Assembly (NCBI RefSeq): GCF_965363235.1
Contig: NC_134839.1
Span: 73,867,410 to 73,931,409 of the forward strand
DNA length: 64,000 nucleotides
Source: Mytilus galloprovincialis
Taxonomy: Eukaryota > Mollusca > Bivalvia > Mytilida > Mytilidae
Reading direction: 5' to 3'
Shown here: positions 33,591 through 44,636 of the stretch, one piece after another
Layout: the number at the start of each line of letters is the position of its first letter
How positions within the stretch are numbered: the stretch's first letter is position 1
Notes under the pieces: generated by a model
Told to the model about the DNA's origin: nothing
What the model saw: the letters and a program-made list of their open reading frames with translations, nothing else
Databases searched by the model: none
Translations under genes and position numbers: made by a program

Positions 33591-34289
33591 ATGTACTTCG
33601 ACAAAGAATCCTTGTTGACAGAAATATGTTTTTTTATTTTCTTTTTAAAGTCTTCCTCAATTATATTTCTTAGTTCTGGCAATGTCAAGTTCATTTTATA
33701 CATAGGTAACCATTTACGGCCTATCATATCTTTAGGACTTAAACAGTGCAGAGCATTATAAGCAGTTGAAAATTTCATTTGTGCCATGATTGTAGTCTCT
33801 GATCCTTGTTTGGCAAAGGTCATTTGTGCTATGGCTGTAGTCTCTGTCACATGTTCTGTTGGCTCCTTTGTGATTTTGTAGTCTCTGTCATGTGTTTGGC
33901 AGACGTCATTCGTGTTATAACTGTAGTCACTGTTACAAGTTCTGAAGACGTCATTTGTGTTATGGCTGTTGTGTCTATCAAATATTCTGAGTCCGTCATT
34001 TGAAATATGGCTGTATTCTCTGTCACATGTTATGTTGGCTTCATTTGTTTTATGGATGTATTCTCTCTTCCGTGTTCTTTTGACGCTATGTGTGTAATGG
34101 CATTAGTGTCTGTTTTATGTTCTGCTGACGTCATTTTTGTTATGGCTGAAGTTTCTATTAAATATTCTGTTGGTGTCGTTTGTGCTATAACTGTTGTCTC
34201 GGTTATTTCTTCATCCTTGGTTGTCGTCTCTACAATGGAAGTCGCACTGTCTAATGATTTAGCTGTTTCATTCGTTGTTTTAGCTATGG
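33591..34289 (-). pseudogene. Stalk exon piece of the broken lectin paralogue
   Basis: Begins after an acceptor (CATTTTCAG, exon from 34289) in the same phase as the intact gene. It encodes about nine 45-bp Thr-rich repeats, then Lys-Trp-Leu-Pro and Asn-Leu-Thr-Leu-Pro-Glu-Leu-Arg and Ser-Val-Asn-Lys-Asp-Ser-Leu-Ser-Lys-Tyr-Ile, where it is cut by the family 2 element at 33590. A TAA interrupts repeat 4 (34030-34032). Repeat 8 is 41 bp long, shifting the frame. Confidence 0.85.
33795..34215 (-). repeat. 45-bp coding minisatellite in the stalk exon
   Basis: About nine units, each encoding a 15-residue motif of the form Ala-Ile-Thr-Gln-Met-Thr-Ser-x-Glu-x-x-Thr-x-Thr-Thr. They are diverged from one another. 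Confidence 0.85.
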
Positions 34290-34959
34290 CTGAAAATGAC
34301 GAAATAAGTCATGATAAATAAACTCAGCTAATACTTCGTGTTCAGTCAGCAGAATTAAATGAGTTTTACGGTTACATTGTGTTTATTAATCAAGATATAA
34401 ATAGCTTAAAAATAAAAACTATCCTTTTAGGTTAATATCTTTGCATTTTAGCACTCTAGCACAGATTACATTCCTGAACAGCGCTTTGTCAGTGACTTGT
34501 TACGCGACCTATTGCGCAGGTCTATTTTTACCCGTCACCCCATAGTGGTAGTTGATGTTTCTATGCAATATAAAGTACTTATATAACAAGTGTAAACTTG
34601 CAAGTAAGACACTATATACATCTGCTGGTATTGATTTTGTTTAGATATGAAAATTATGTGAAACAATTTCCCAAACAGGTGCTCTGTATTTCTGTTTGTA
34701 CCCATCTGATGAAATCTGCATTTTGTGACCGATTTTTATAGTTGTCTTATGTCGTACTGTTACAACACTGTCCCGGGTTAGTGAGAGGGGCGGCGCCTTC
34801 AAATAAGTTTACCACCGCCCCATTCTGTATGTGCATGTCCTAAGTCTGGAGTATGTAATTCAGTGGTTGTAGTTTGTTGCTGTGTAACATATTTGTTTTT
34901 CGTTCAATATTTGGTACATAAGTTTTTCGTTTGAAACGTTGTACATTTTTCATATCCTT

Positions 34960-35070
34960 TAAATAAAGGCAACAGTAGTTTGAAATTAATAAATCGATTG
35001 AAAAACAAAATCCGGGTTACAAACTAAAACTGAGGGAAACACATCAAATATAAGAGAAAAACTACGACAC
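34960..35070 (-). repeat. Penelope-like family 1 tail fragment
   Basis: Reverse complement of the end found at 24720-24820 (AAAGGCAACAGTAGT, AACTAAAACTGAGGGAAAC). Confidence 0.7.
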
Positions 35071-35242
35071 AACAGAAACCTGCCAATGAGGTATTAACTT
35101 TGCTCATTATTGAAGGCCGCTTGGTGGGAAAATGTTCTCTCTTGAATTGTCATAGCTTTATCATTGACAAGTAAAAAAAAGGGAGTCAATGGGCAAAACA
35201 TAACAAGCGAACATCCTTAAAACTATTCTTTTTAAAATGCAT

Positions 35243-35420
35243 GGGAATGGAAATGGGGAATGTGTCAAAGAGACAAGAACTCGACAACAGAACAGACAAC
35301 AGCAGAAGGTCACCAATAGGTCTTCAATGCAGCGAGAAGCTCTCGCACCCGGAGGCGTCCTTCAGCTGGCCCCTAAACAAATATATAAGCTAGTTCAGTG
35401 GACGTCATACTAAACTCCCA
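35243..35420 (-). repeat. Penelope-like family 2 tail fragment
   Basis: Carries the GGGAATGTGTCAAAGAGACA and GGCGTCCTTCAGCTGGCCCC blocks of 21031-21200. Confidence 0.85.
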
Positions 35421-35629
35421 GTAAGATTATTATGCATAAAAATAAATTGAAATAATCGAAATGGCAATTATTTTTTATGGGTTATATATATATATGTATA
35501 TGTGAAACTTCATTTGTTCTTATCAAGGAAACATTAAACGTTGGCATAAGTTAAAATTCAATGAGTAAATATCAAATGGCAACATAATTATCCCACTTGG
35601 TATAAGTCACACAAGAGAAATGCATATTG

Positions 35630-35860
35630 CTAGCTATAAAACCAGGTTTAATTCACCATTTTCTACAGTAGCAGATGTCAGTACAAAATCAGGAATATGA
35701 CATTTGTTTACCATTCGTTTGATGTGTTTGAGCTTTTTGTTGTGGCATATTTTAAGGGACGTTCGGTTTTGAATTTTTCTTGGAGTTCGATATTTCTGTT
35801 GTTTTACATTTGGAAATATTTTTTTTCTGATTATTTCTAATACACTTAATGGCACTATTC
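35630..35860 (+). repeat. Interspersed repeat (AAAACCAGGTTTAATTCACC type)
   Basis: Same block order as 14590-14810 and 36765-37040, ending with GTTTTGAATTTTTCTTGGAG. Confidence 0.75.
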
Positions 35861-36289
35861 TTTTTAATTTCTTTTATTTTTTTGATAGTTCAATCTTAAT
35901 TTTTTTTAATTTAAAAAAAAAAAAATTTGTATATTGAATGATACTTTCAGTATATTTTAAACCAAAGAAAAGGCATTTTTGCAATATGTCCTGACGAGAT
36001 GCTGAAAAAAAGACTACAGATCTACAAATGTATCTTAAAATCAATTTCAGTCCTCAAGACAAATTTTTTTGGTATGTTATTCAGTTAAAAAAACAAACCA
36101 TGGTAATCAAGGGAGAGAATAGAAACTAAACAAACTTCAATTTTACAAACACAATCGTGTAATATTTTCAGATACATTTTGTACAACATCTTAAAATACA
36201 TAAAATGATTGACAGAGATAAGAAAGACATTACAAAAAAACAACACAAACCACAACCAACTATCACCTCAGAGAAATAGTTATCAAATG

Positions 36290-36600
36290 TACCAAAATTA
36301 TAATTTAATACGCCAGACGCGCGTTTCGTCTACATAAGACTCATGAGTGACGCTCAGATCAAAATATTTATAAAGCCAAACAGGTACAAAGTTGAAGAGC
36401 AATGAGGACCCAAAATTCCAAAAAACTGTAATCTATGCCTGGTATAAAAAATCCTTAGTTTTTCAAAAATTTAATAATTTTTTACACAGGAAATTTATAA
36501 AAAAAAAAAGAAAATCACCATATAATTGATATTCATGCCAACACCGAAGTATACGTCAAACGCGCGATTCGACGTCAGAGTTAATGTAAAAATAATCACG
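36290..36600 (-). repeat. Interspersed repeat (CGCCAGACGCGCGTTTCGTC type)
   Basis: The fullest copy in the window: TATAATTTAATACGCCAGAC start, GTGACGCTC block, GAAGTTGAAGAGCAATGAGG and a decayed end. Confidence 0.8.
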
Positions 36601-36764
36601 TGGCTATCAGGATAATGCTTAGGTCTCAGTACTTAAAACATTTCGATCCTTTATGGATGTATTTAACATACATCAATTAAATACAAAAATAAAAAAGCAA
36701 TGAATGAGGTTGTTCACGTTGATATATGCCTTTTTGTGATAATATTTGTTTGTTTTCTTGTGAT

Positions 36765-37040
36765 TAAGACTATAACACAATGTTGACTGCTGTACCCCTA
36801 TTTTTTGTCATGTTTACCTATTATGTCTGTGTGTTTTGTTCATGCATCGTTTTCAATATAATGGAATTTGATGCAACTGTCATACAAGTGAGAGGTTTAG
36901 CTAGCTATGAAACAAGGTTCAATTCACCATTTTCTACATAAGAAAATGCCTGTACCAAGTCAGGAATATGTCAGTTGTTATCCATTTGTTTGATGTGTTT
37001 GAGCCTTTGAAGTTTGCTCGGAGTTCAGTATTTTTTGTGA
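36765..37040 (+). repeat. Interspersed repeat (TTGACTGCTGTA / CAGGAATATG type)
   Basis: Near-identical in layout to 63790-64000: ATAACACAATGTTGACTGCT, then the CAAGGTTCAATTCACCATTT and CCTGTACCAAGTCAGGAATA blocks. Confidence 0.85.
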
Positions 37041-37207
37041 TTTTACTTTAAACTGAATATGGTCTATATGGTCTGTCTTCATTACAGACACCAATTGTGG
37101 TAGTGTCAAACAAGCTAATTTAAAACATCCACTCACAAAACCCTTTTACTTTCATCTCTATCTATCTAAATATTCTTCTATATTTAAAATAGAGTTCACA
37201 TACATAC

Positions 37208-37440
37208 CCTTTCCACATAAAACATAATACGGATAATTGCAGCGAAACGATCTAAATTTATACGATGTCGTCATTCTTACACAATTTTGATTTGATATAG
37301 ATGCACACGGATCACTTCCCATACAGTCTGGTTCGTTATCGTCCCAGGGTGCCCATGTTACGTCTTGTTTGTTTAGCCATTTACATACTTTACTCTCTGC
37401 ATCATATATCATACCAATAAACATGTCTTCATCAGGGACA
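37208..37440 (-). pseudogene. C-type lectin domain exon of the broken paralogue
   Basis: Encodes Met-Phe-Ile-Gly-Met-Ile-Tyr, Trp-Leu-Asn-Lys-Gln-Asp-Val-Thr-Trp, Glu-Pro-Asp-Cys, Asn-Cys-Val-Arg-Met and Tyr-Tyr-Val-Leu-Cys-Gly-Lys, the second half of a C-type lectin fold. The donor GTATGT follows at 37207 in the same phase as in the intact gene. The acceptor dinucleotide aligned with the intact paralogue's AG is AA here (37442-37441), so normal splicing into this exon is unlikely. It is 12 bases shorter than the intact exon. Confidence 0.85.
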
Positions 37441-38849
37441 TTGAAACGATAAAGTTTTTTTTTTAATCTAAAGTAACTAGAAATATAGAAGAATTATAAA
37501 TTTCCTGAACTACTAAACTACTTGCTTCAAACCGATGTTCTGCGCATGCCAATATTCCTTAAACCTGGTATACTAGCAACCCAAATTATCCCTGTTTACA
37601 TCTAGACCATTGAGATCGAAATGGGTATATAAATAAGGACACATGGAATTGTAATATCCCACCTGAGTTTATTAATGTGCGGGATGTAATAATACGCAGC
37701 CACGTCTTGTCGAAATTAGAACATCAGTTCCAACAAGGACTGTGAGTGAACTCACACAAGGGTACACTCGTCCCACAATGCTGTAGTTATATGGAATTAT
37801 TTAATTCGAGTATCGTCCCCTCCACATATTAGACAGTGATCATATTACTTAATATGCCTCCCAATGGAGTTTCTTCAACTGTTTTTATCAATATAAAAAT
37901 CTAACAGTCTGAAAAAGTACACAGACAGACAGACAGATGGACCGACGGACAGACAGATTGACTTATAGATCCCTCAAATTTTTTTGCCGGGTCCGTCCAT
38001 ATCTATGTATTCAAGAACTCTTGTAACGACTTTAAGGTGTCCATAGGAATTGCGTTTGTTGGTGAACATTCTGTCCTTCCCAAATGCCCCCTTTCACAGT
38101 CACTGTCAAGCGTTTCTGTCTTTTACACCTGTCTTTATACTAACCAAAGCCCTTTTAGTTTATCTATTTTAAATTTTGTTATCCTGAATAAATATTAAAT
38201 ATTTTTAACTCGATGTTAAACAAGCTACAACAATTTATATAATGTTGAAATGAACTCGTTTTCACTTGCACAAAGGTTATTTTTTAATATGGTATAAAAC
38301 AGCTTATTTTCAATAAATACAAAAATAAGATGTGGTATGATTGCCAATGCGACAACTCTGCACTGTTGACATACTGCTTTAAATCATTCATGTTACTATC
38401 ACTTTTTATGAAGTCATCAGTTCTCCATTAGTTACACAAAGTGTTTTTGCTGTGGTAAAGTTCATTTTACTTCCAGAAAAAAATTGATAGGCATATTTGC
38501 CTGTGACCAGTCCTGCATGAAATATATCTAAACAATTAACTTTAAATTTATTTTACTTTCTTATTAAGAGGGTTGAAAAGTCTATTGAATGCAAAGTTCA
38601 GCTTGTAGCTTCAAAATAAAAATAAGGAGGTGTGTAATAATTGCCGATGAGACCAGAGTTCAAATAAAGTGGACTTTCTAAATCTTTGGCAACCATGAGG
38701 CCTTCAACAATGAGAAAACACATTCAGCATAGTCAATGTTATTTTACAAATTTTGAAAATACACGTACTTACATATAGTCACTAGAATCGAACGATTTTT
38801 TTTATCTTGTTATTAACACATTTTCCAACAAAAATATGAATATAGGGAG
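37441..38849. other. Intergenic, repeat fragments
   Basis: No exon matching the missing first half of the lectin paralogue was found. 38310-38370 and 38625-38760 are fragments of a mussel repeat with GATGTGGTATGATTGCCAAT and GGCCTTCAACAATGAG-like blocks. 37920-37965 has a short (ACAG)n-like run. Confidence 0.45.
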
Positions 38850-39640
38850 ATAATTTTATGAAAGGAAAGGAGAATGTGTCAATTGGACAACAACTCGATC
38901 AAAGAGCAGAAAACAACCCAACACAGGGAGAAAATCCCGCACCCGGTGTCGAGCTTCAGCTGGTCGATAAACAAAAACGTGTACGGGTTCATTTCAAATT
39001 GTCGTAACTAAACTCCGAAACATATAAATGAACTTAAATTAAGAAAAACAACATACAAGAATAATAAAGGCCAGAGGCTCCCGAATTGGGACAGGTGCCA
39101 ATAAAAAAATGCTTTGGGGTTAAACATGTTTTTTTGATATCTCAATCATTCTCTTATACCTCTAACCAATGTAAAATAAAACATACACATCAATACGCAC
39201 AGTAAATCTCAGTTCAAAGGAAGTCCTAGTCCGATGTCAGAAAAGTTAATAAAATAAATGATACATAAATTAACAAAGGACTACTAGCAGTTACTGACAT
39301 GCAAGCTCCAGACATCAATTAAACTGACTGAAAGATGAACATCAAGCACAATCCATCCCGTTAGGGATTCAGAAACTTTCCATCATAAAATATATGAGAA
39401 GAACAGAACTCGTATCATGCCAATAAATGTGTTTATTTCCGATGCAAATATCCTATGAGTGAATCAATATTGATATGCCATCTTCAATGACCTGACAACA
39501 GTATCGTAACTATATCCCATATGATTAAGTATGTTTAAAGGTTTTAAGGTGAATGACGATATGTGTGTGCTTTGAATAGAATATTACAATGTACCATAAA
39601 AGATTGGATGTTAAATAGACAAAAGTATAAAATATTGATT
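38850..39640 (-). repeat. 3' end of Penelope-like family 2 (decayed copy)
   Basis: Matches 21031-21840, including the last part of the reverse transcriptase frame, which is decayed here. Confidence 0.8.
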
Positions 39641-39840
39641 TATGGATGTTGGGTATACATCCAACATTTGTTAGATTTTGTTTGTTAACCATTTGGGCCA
39701 TTTTAGTGCAATTGAGTAATGTTCGATGTTCTAAAAAGTCGAGGAAGCTCTAAAAAAACCAAAATTTACTGATTTAAAACAACTAACTAAACGATCGAAT
39801 TACATGAACTACGTACACATATGTAAGAAAGAAAAACTTT

Positions 39841-39869
39841 GGTCACATTTTGAAATGTGAAATGTGACC
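39841..39869. repeat. Short perfect hairpin beside the gypsy insertion
   Basis: GGTCACATTT and AAATGTGACC form a 10-bp stem, about 13 bp before the left LTR. Confidence 0.7.
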
Positions 39870-39878
39870 AGCCCCGTG

Positions 39879-39882
39879 CTAC
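39879..39882. repeat. Gypsy target duplication CTAC, left copy
   Basis: The right copy is at 47396-47399, directly after the right LTR. Confidence 0.8.
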
Positions 39883-40702
39883 TGTGATGATTTTGTATCT
39901 ACGGTTAGATTGTTTACATTGGTTACAGTTCGGTAGAAGCATTATTTTATGCATTGTATATATACTTTAATAAAACATAGAAAAGAGTAAGATGTTTCGC
40001 GGGTAAACTTTGGGTCAGGTCAAACGTGAAGGGGTGTTCCAAAGGAAACTGTCAATATGAGTAATGAGACACTTTGGAAGAACACCCCTCCTATAATTAT
40101 GGTACGGCTACCATTGGGGTATATAAGCAGGAGAGATTCCTAGCTCAGGGTCGATTGTCATACGTTTGAAGACGAAGACCTGAAGTACGGTACGTAGATA
40201 TTCGAGATCACTGTCTCTTATATATTATATATTGTGTTAATATTACTAAGTGTAATAAAGAACAGGTTGGTTCCTGTTAGAAATACGGACTTGTACGTTT
40301 ACAAGCTGAACCGTATTGTACCGTATAGGACAAGTGTGAGTCTGTGTGACCACCTTGTAAAGTACATAATTGTACCAACAGAACAAAGACAAGTGTGTAA
40401 ACTTGTAGGGTACATTATTGTACCAGAAGGACAAGTTTGTTCCTGACCTAGGACAAATGTGTAATAGTACAAATTTGTACCAGTTGTGTATATATATATA
40501 TATTAAAGAAGAATTGTTTATAGCTAGTTTATTAAAGATTGCAAAGAGCAGTTGTACATATTTTGGTTCATTGATGTTAATTTATAAATAAAGATTGTTT
40601 GTTATATATTTTGTAAATAGAACAATTTTGGATCCAGTATCAAACTGGTAACGAACACATTCTAAATAGAAATAGACACGCTTACCCTGTGTACACGTTA
40701 CA
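39883..40702 (+). repeat. Left LTR of the gypsy element
   Basis: Begins TGTGATGATTTTGTATCTAC and ends ACACGTTACA. It contains a TATATAAG box at 40120-40127. Confidence 0.92.
40120..40127 (+). promoter_or_regulatory. LTR TATA box
   Basis: TATATAAG in the left LTR, conserved at 46433-46440 in the right LTR. The gypsy transcript probably starts about 30 bp downstream. Confidence 0.6.
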
Positions 40703-40707
40703 TAATT

Positions 40708-40725
40708 TGGTGGCAGCGGTGGGAT
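40708..40725 (+). other. Putative primer-binding site of the gypsy element
   Basis: TGGTGGCAGCGGTGGGAT starts five bases after the left LTR and begins with TGG, as expected for pairing with a tRNA CCA end. The tRNA was not identified. Confidence 0.55.
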
Positions 40726-41063
40726 CCAAATTGTTAATTTTTAAATTCATAGTGAAAGATTATATATCCAAATTTGATCATCTTATAAACTTATATCCAA
40801 ACTGTCTTGTGAGAATTTACTGTTCACTTTTGCACAGATCGTTTTTGTTCAAACTGTTCACTTTTGCACAGATCAAAATTGTCCTGTTAACGTTTTAAAT
40901 TTCCCACGGTTAAGTTACGATTATTATTTACATTAGGGATTAACGATCGATAGTGGTACAGGCAATTTTTTGATTGACATTTATTACATTGTACATTTTA
41001 TGACATTCTGTTGACATTATTATATTGTGTATGCATGATTAAACCGCAAATTAAAGTACAAAC

Positions 41064-42455
41064 ATGTCTTTTGATGATACAATCGACGAGTACACAAAAC
41101 AAATATATGATATGGAAGAAGGAACAACTTATAGAAATAGTTTTGTTTCATCAACACCCAAAGATCAAGGTGTTCGTCCAAAATATAATATTGTATCAAG
41201 AAATGATTCGGGTCTGGGATCAAGAGGGTCCTCATTGTCAAGAAAGGGAGATAATGAAAAAGTTGATTTACCAACATTCAACAACCCGAATACGCACAAA
41301 ACTGTTAAATTTTCCCAAATTGATTTAAAGGAAGGGGATACTTTGCCTTTACCCATAGACAATAGTTACATTAGGGAAAAAGACAAAACTGACAAATCAA
41401 AGTACCGACATACTGGTAACACAGATAATTCTGGTGTAAAAATCAAACCATGTCAATATGATGGTAGCACATCATGGACGGACTATTTGTCCCATTTTGA
41501 AATGTGTGCACTTGTAAATAATTGGTCGGAAAATCGAAAAGGGTTATACTTAGCGGTATCGTTAATGGGACAAGCACAGGCTGTACTTGGAGATTTACCA
41601 ATTGAGAAAAGACAAAACTTTTCCGATTTAGTCAGCGCACTTGAAGAGCGATTCGCACCTTCTAGTCAAACTGAGTTATACAGAGTTCAGTTTGAAGAAA
41701 GACGTCAAAAAGCCAACGAATCACTTCCCGAATTAGGCCAGTCAATTCGGAGATTGTCCAACTTGGCATATCCTACTGCCCCATTAGACATACGCGAAAC
41801 TCTCGGGAAAGAGCAGTTTATTGACGCGCTCGTTGATTCGGAAATGCGACTCGAAATAAAACAATCGCGACCGAAAGGTTTAAATGATGCCGTGAGACTT
41901 GCTGTTGAACTAGAGGCGTACAATAAAGCCGAAAATAAAGTAAGAGAGGGACGAGGTTATTTACGGCAAACTATGAACGATGACGAGTTAGGTAGGGAAG
42001 AAAAGATTACAAAAAGTGACTCGCCAACGAAAGACATTGCATCATGGATGCAAACAATGGAGAAAAGTCTAAGTACTCTTACGACTGAAATGGCAAAATT
42101 AAAAACTAGTGGTACAAATAATAAAACAAGATACACCCAAAGTAAGAGGACAAATAAGGGTTGTTACAATTGTGGCAAATTTGGTCATTTAGCAAGAGAC
42201 TGTCGCCTACCCCGAAGAAATCAGAACAATTATAATGGAAATAAGGGGGATGGGTCGGTCAAAACATTAATGAAAACTAGGAAACAAAATAACCGTAAGA
42301 CAAATGAAGGTGCGGTTACAACAGCATCTGAAGATGCTGGTATGTATGTCAAACTAAATGTAGGAGACATTGAAGCCAAGTTTGTGGTTGATACAGGAGC
42401 AACTTTGACATTGGTATCTTCCAAGTTATACGATATGTTGACTCCATTAGACTAA
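41064..42455 (+). CDS. Gypsy Gag and start of protease (ends at a premature stop)
   Basis: 463 residues from ATG 41064. The capsid-like region is around residues 130-290. A single CCHC zinc knuckle, Cys-Tyr-Asn-Cys-Gly-Lys-Phe-Gly-His-Leu-Ala-Arg-Asp-Cys, lies near 42160-42201. The aspartic protease active site Val-Val-Asp-Thr-Gly-Ala-Thr is near 42386-42406. The frame stops at TAA 42453-42455, but the same frame continues open straight after it, so this is a nonsense lesion or read-through stop inside protease and not the natural end of Gag. Confidence 0.85.
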   Translation: MSFDDTIDEYTKQIYDMEEGTTYRNSFVSSTPKDQGVRPKYNIVSRNDSGLGSRGSSLSRKGDNEKVDLPTFNNPNTHKTVKFSQIDLKEGDTLPLPIDNSYIREKDKTDKSKYRHTGNTDNSGVKIKPCQYDGSTSWTDYLSHFEMCALVNNWSENRKGLYLAVSLMGQAQAVLGDLPIEKRQNFSDLVSALEERFAPSSQTELYRVQFEERRQKANESLPELGQSIRRLSNLAYPTAPLDIRETLGKEQFIDALVDSEMRLEIKQSRPKGLNDAVRLAVELEAYNKAENKVREGRGYLRQTMNDDELGREEKITKSDSPTKDIASWMQTMEKSLSTLTTEMAKLKTSGTNNKTRYTQSKRTNKGCYNCGKFGHLARDCRLPRRNQNNYNGNKGDGSVKTLMKTRKQNNRKTNEGAVTTASEDAGMYVKLNVGDIEAKFVVDTGATLTLVSSKLYDMLTPLD

Positions 42456-44636
42456 TCATATCTAAGTGAAGTAAAGACAACTGTTAGGTCAGTGTGTGGC
42501 AATAAGCTAGAGCTTCGTGGAAAAGGGAGGTTCAATCTGCATTTCGGTCCAAATATGTTGCAATCTGAAGCTGTTGTGACTGATTTTCAAGTTGACGGTA
42601 TACTTGGTTTGGACTTCATGAAACGACATAATTGTTTAATTGATGTTAAGAATGGGCACTTTTGTATTGGGGATTTTAAGGTAGATTTGTGTTTTCAGGG
42701 ATCAATAGGCTGTTACCGAGTGGTTGCTTCAGAAGCGGTTGTTATACCGCCAAGGTCAGAAATTGTCATTAATGGCAAGGTTTGCTTAGCAGAAGGTCAA
42801 AAATTACCTGCTGACAATGCTTTGTTAGAAGCAAATGAGCATGCAGGGAAAGACTACATTTTGACTGCTAGAACGTTGGTAAGGTCAGGCGAAAAAGTCC
42901 CTGTTAGATTAATGAACACAGAACTAGATCCTAAGACAATCTATCCTGGTACAACTATAGCCCAAATGTCTGGTGTTGAACAAGTACTAGATGGTAATAT
43001 TAGTTCAAATGAACAGAAACATGACGGACTTAGACCAGATTTACAAGATCTGTTAGACAGGACATCAGATGAATTGACTTCGAAAGACAAACAAAAAGTA
43101 AAATCTTTGTTGATAGAAAATCAGAACTTGTTTGCTTCTTCTGATGTTGATTTGGGAAGGAACAATCTCGTAAAACACGAAATCAATACGGGAAACGCAA
43201 GGCCATTTAAAGAACCACCTCGTCGTACACCTTATCATTTGAACAAGGTAGTAAATGACAACCTTGACAAAATGTTACAAAAAGGGATTATTGAACCCTC
43301 ACACAGTCCTTGGGCGGCAGGGATAGTTTTAGTTAGGAAAAAGGACGACACTTATCGCTTTTGCGTAGATTATAGACGCTTAAAAAGTGTGACCCTTAAT
43401 AAAGACGCGTATCCTTTACCGAGGATTGACGATTCGTTAGATCATTTAGCAGGAAATAAATGGTATAGTACTCTGGACTGTTGTTCAGGATATTGGCAGG
43501 TGGAGCTGGCCGAAAATGACAAACACAAAACCGCTTTTGCAACGCGAAGGGGTTTATTTCAATTTCGGGTCATGCCGTTTGGGTTGTGTTGCGCTGCACA
43601 GACATTTGAGCGATTGATGGAAACCATACTAGCTGGTTTGCAGTGGGAAACATGTCTGGTTTACATTGACGATATAATCGTTTTTGGAAAAACACTAGAT
43701 GGTATGCTTGATAATTTAAAAGACGTTTTTGCTAGGCTTAAATCGGCTGGTTTAAAGCTGAAGGCGAAGAAGTGCACCTTGTGTACCACTAAGGTTCGTT
43801 TCTTAGGACATATTGTCTCTGAGGAAGGAATATCAACCGACCCTGACAAGATTAAAGCTGTTAAAGAGTGGCCTACCCCTACAAATATAACTGAAGTTCG
43901 TTCCTTTTTAGGTCTTTGTGGGTACTACAGAAAATTTATCAAAAACTTTGCCCACATTACTAAACCGTTACACAAAATAACAGAGAAGGAAACTAAGTTT
44001 GTTTGGATTTCAGAATGTCAAGAATCTTTTGACCAATTGAAAGGTAAATTAATAAACGCACCAGTTCTTGCATATCCAGATTTTAATAAAGAATTCATTT
44101 TGGATACTGATGCAAGCAATTTGGCAGTCGGAGCTGTCTTGACTCAGAAATCTGATGAAGGGCTAGAACATGTTGTAGCTTACGCTAGTCGTACTCTTTC
44201 AAAATCAGAACGAAGGTACTGTGTGACACGCAAGGAGTTGCTTGCTGTGGTTTGTTTTGTTAAACATTTCAAACCATACCTCTACGGTAGAAAATTCACA
44301 GTAAGAACTGATCACGGATCATTAAAGTGGTTGCTTAACTTTAAGAACCCAGAAGGACAGATAGCTAGATGGATAGAGACATTAGGATCATTTGAGATGC
44401 AAATTCAACATCGGCCAGGAGTGCAACATAGGAATGCAGACGCACTTAGTCGCATTCCTTGCAAACAATGTGGTTATCATTCTGGTTTAGAAAATGAAAT
44501 TCCTTCGGCTGAGACGGAAAACCAACATGACACTGTTAATGCTATCACCCGTTTTGATGGTAGTAATGACAAAGATGATGACAGTGAACATCATGATTTG
44601 TCTCTAATAGAAATTCAGAAAATGATCATGACCTGA
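42456..44636 (+). pseudogene. Gypsy protease end, reverse transcriptase and RNase H
   Basis: Same frame as Gag. It opens right after the TAA, so the GTG/ATG-like start at 42492 is not meaningful. The reverse transcriptase spans about 43290-43810 with Tyr-Ile-Asp-Asp at 43662-43673 and Leu-Asp-Cys-Cys-Ser-Gly-Tyr-Trp around 43480. RNase H begins at Leu-Asp-Thr-Asp-Ala-Ser (about 44100) and includes Arg-Lys-Glu-Leu-Leu-Ala-Val. A frameshift at an A-run (about 44619-44622) leads to the TGA at 44634-44636 just before integrase. Confidence 0.88.

Larger units (their letters stand above)
34290..37207 (-). other. Former intron 3 of the broken lectin paralogue
   Basis: Non-coding. It contains family 1 and family 2 retroelement tail fragments and three interspersed repeats, listed separately. 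Confidence 0.6.
20878..37440 (-). pseudogene. Broken C-type lectin/mucin-stalk receptor paralogue
   Basis: Three pieces on the minus strand align with the intact gene at 54635-60085: a lectin exon (37208-37440), most of the stalk exon (33591-34289) and the membrane-anchor end of the same exon (20878-21030). The splice phase between the lectin and stalk exons is the same as in the intact gene (g|cc). The equivalents of exons 1 and 2 were not found upstream. Four independent lesions were seen: the lectin exon acceptor reads AA instead of AG (37441-37442); there is an in-frame TAA at 34030-34032; a 4-base deletion shifts the frame near 33860-33880; and a 12.56-kb nested insertion (21031-33590) splits the last exon. 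I infer a tandem duplicate that died. Confidence 0.85.

Noticed and set aside
33806..34321. Plus-strand frames rich in Val, Met and Ser (also 54981-55364)
   Set aside because: They are antisense to the Thr-rich stalk exons, which have the splice signals and homology.
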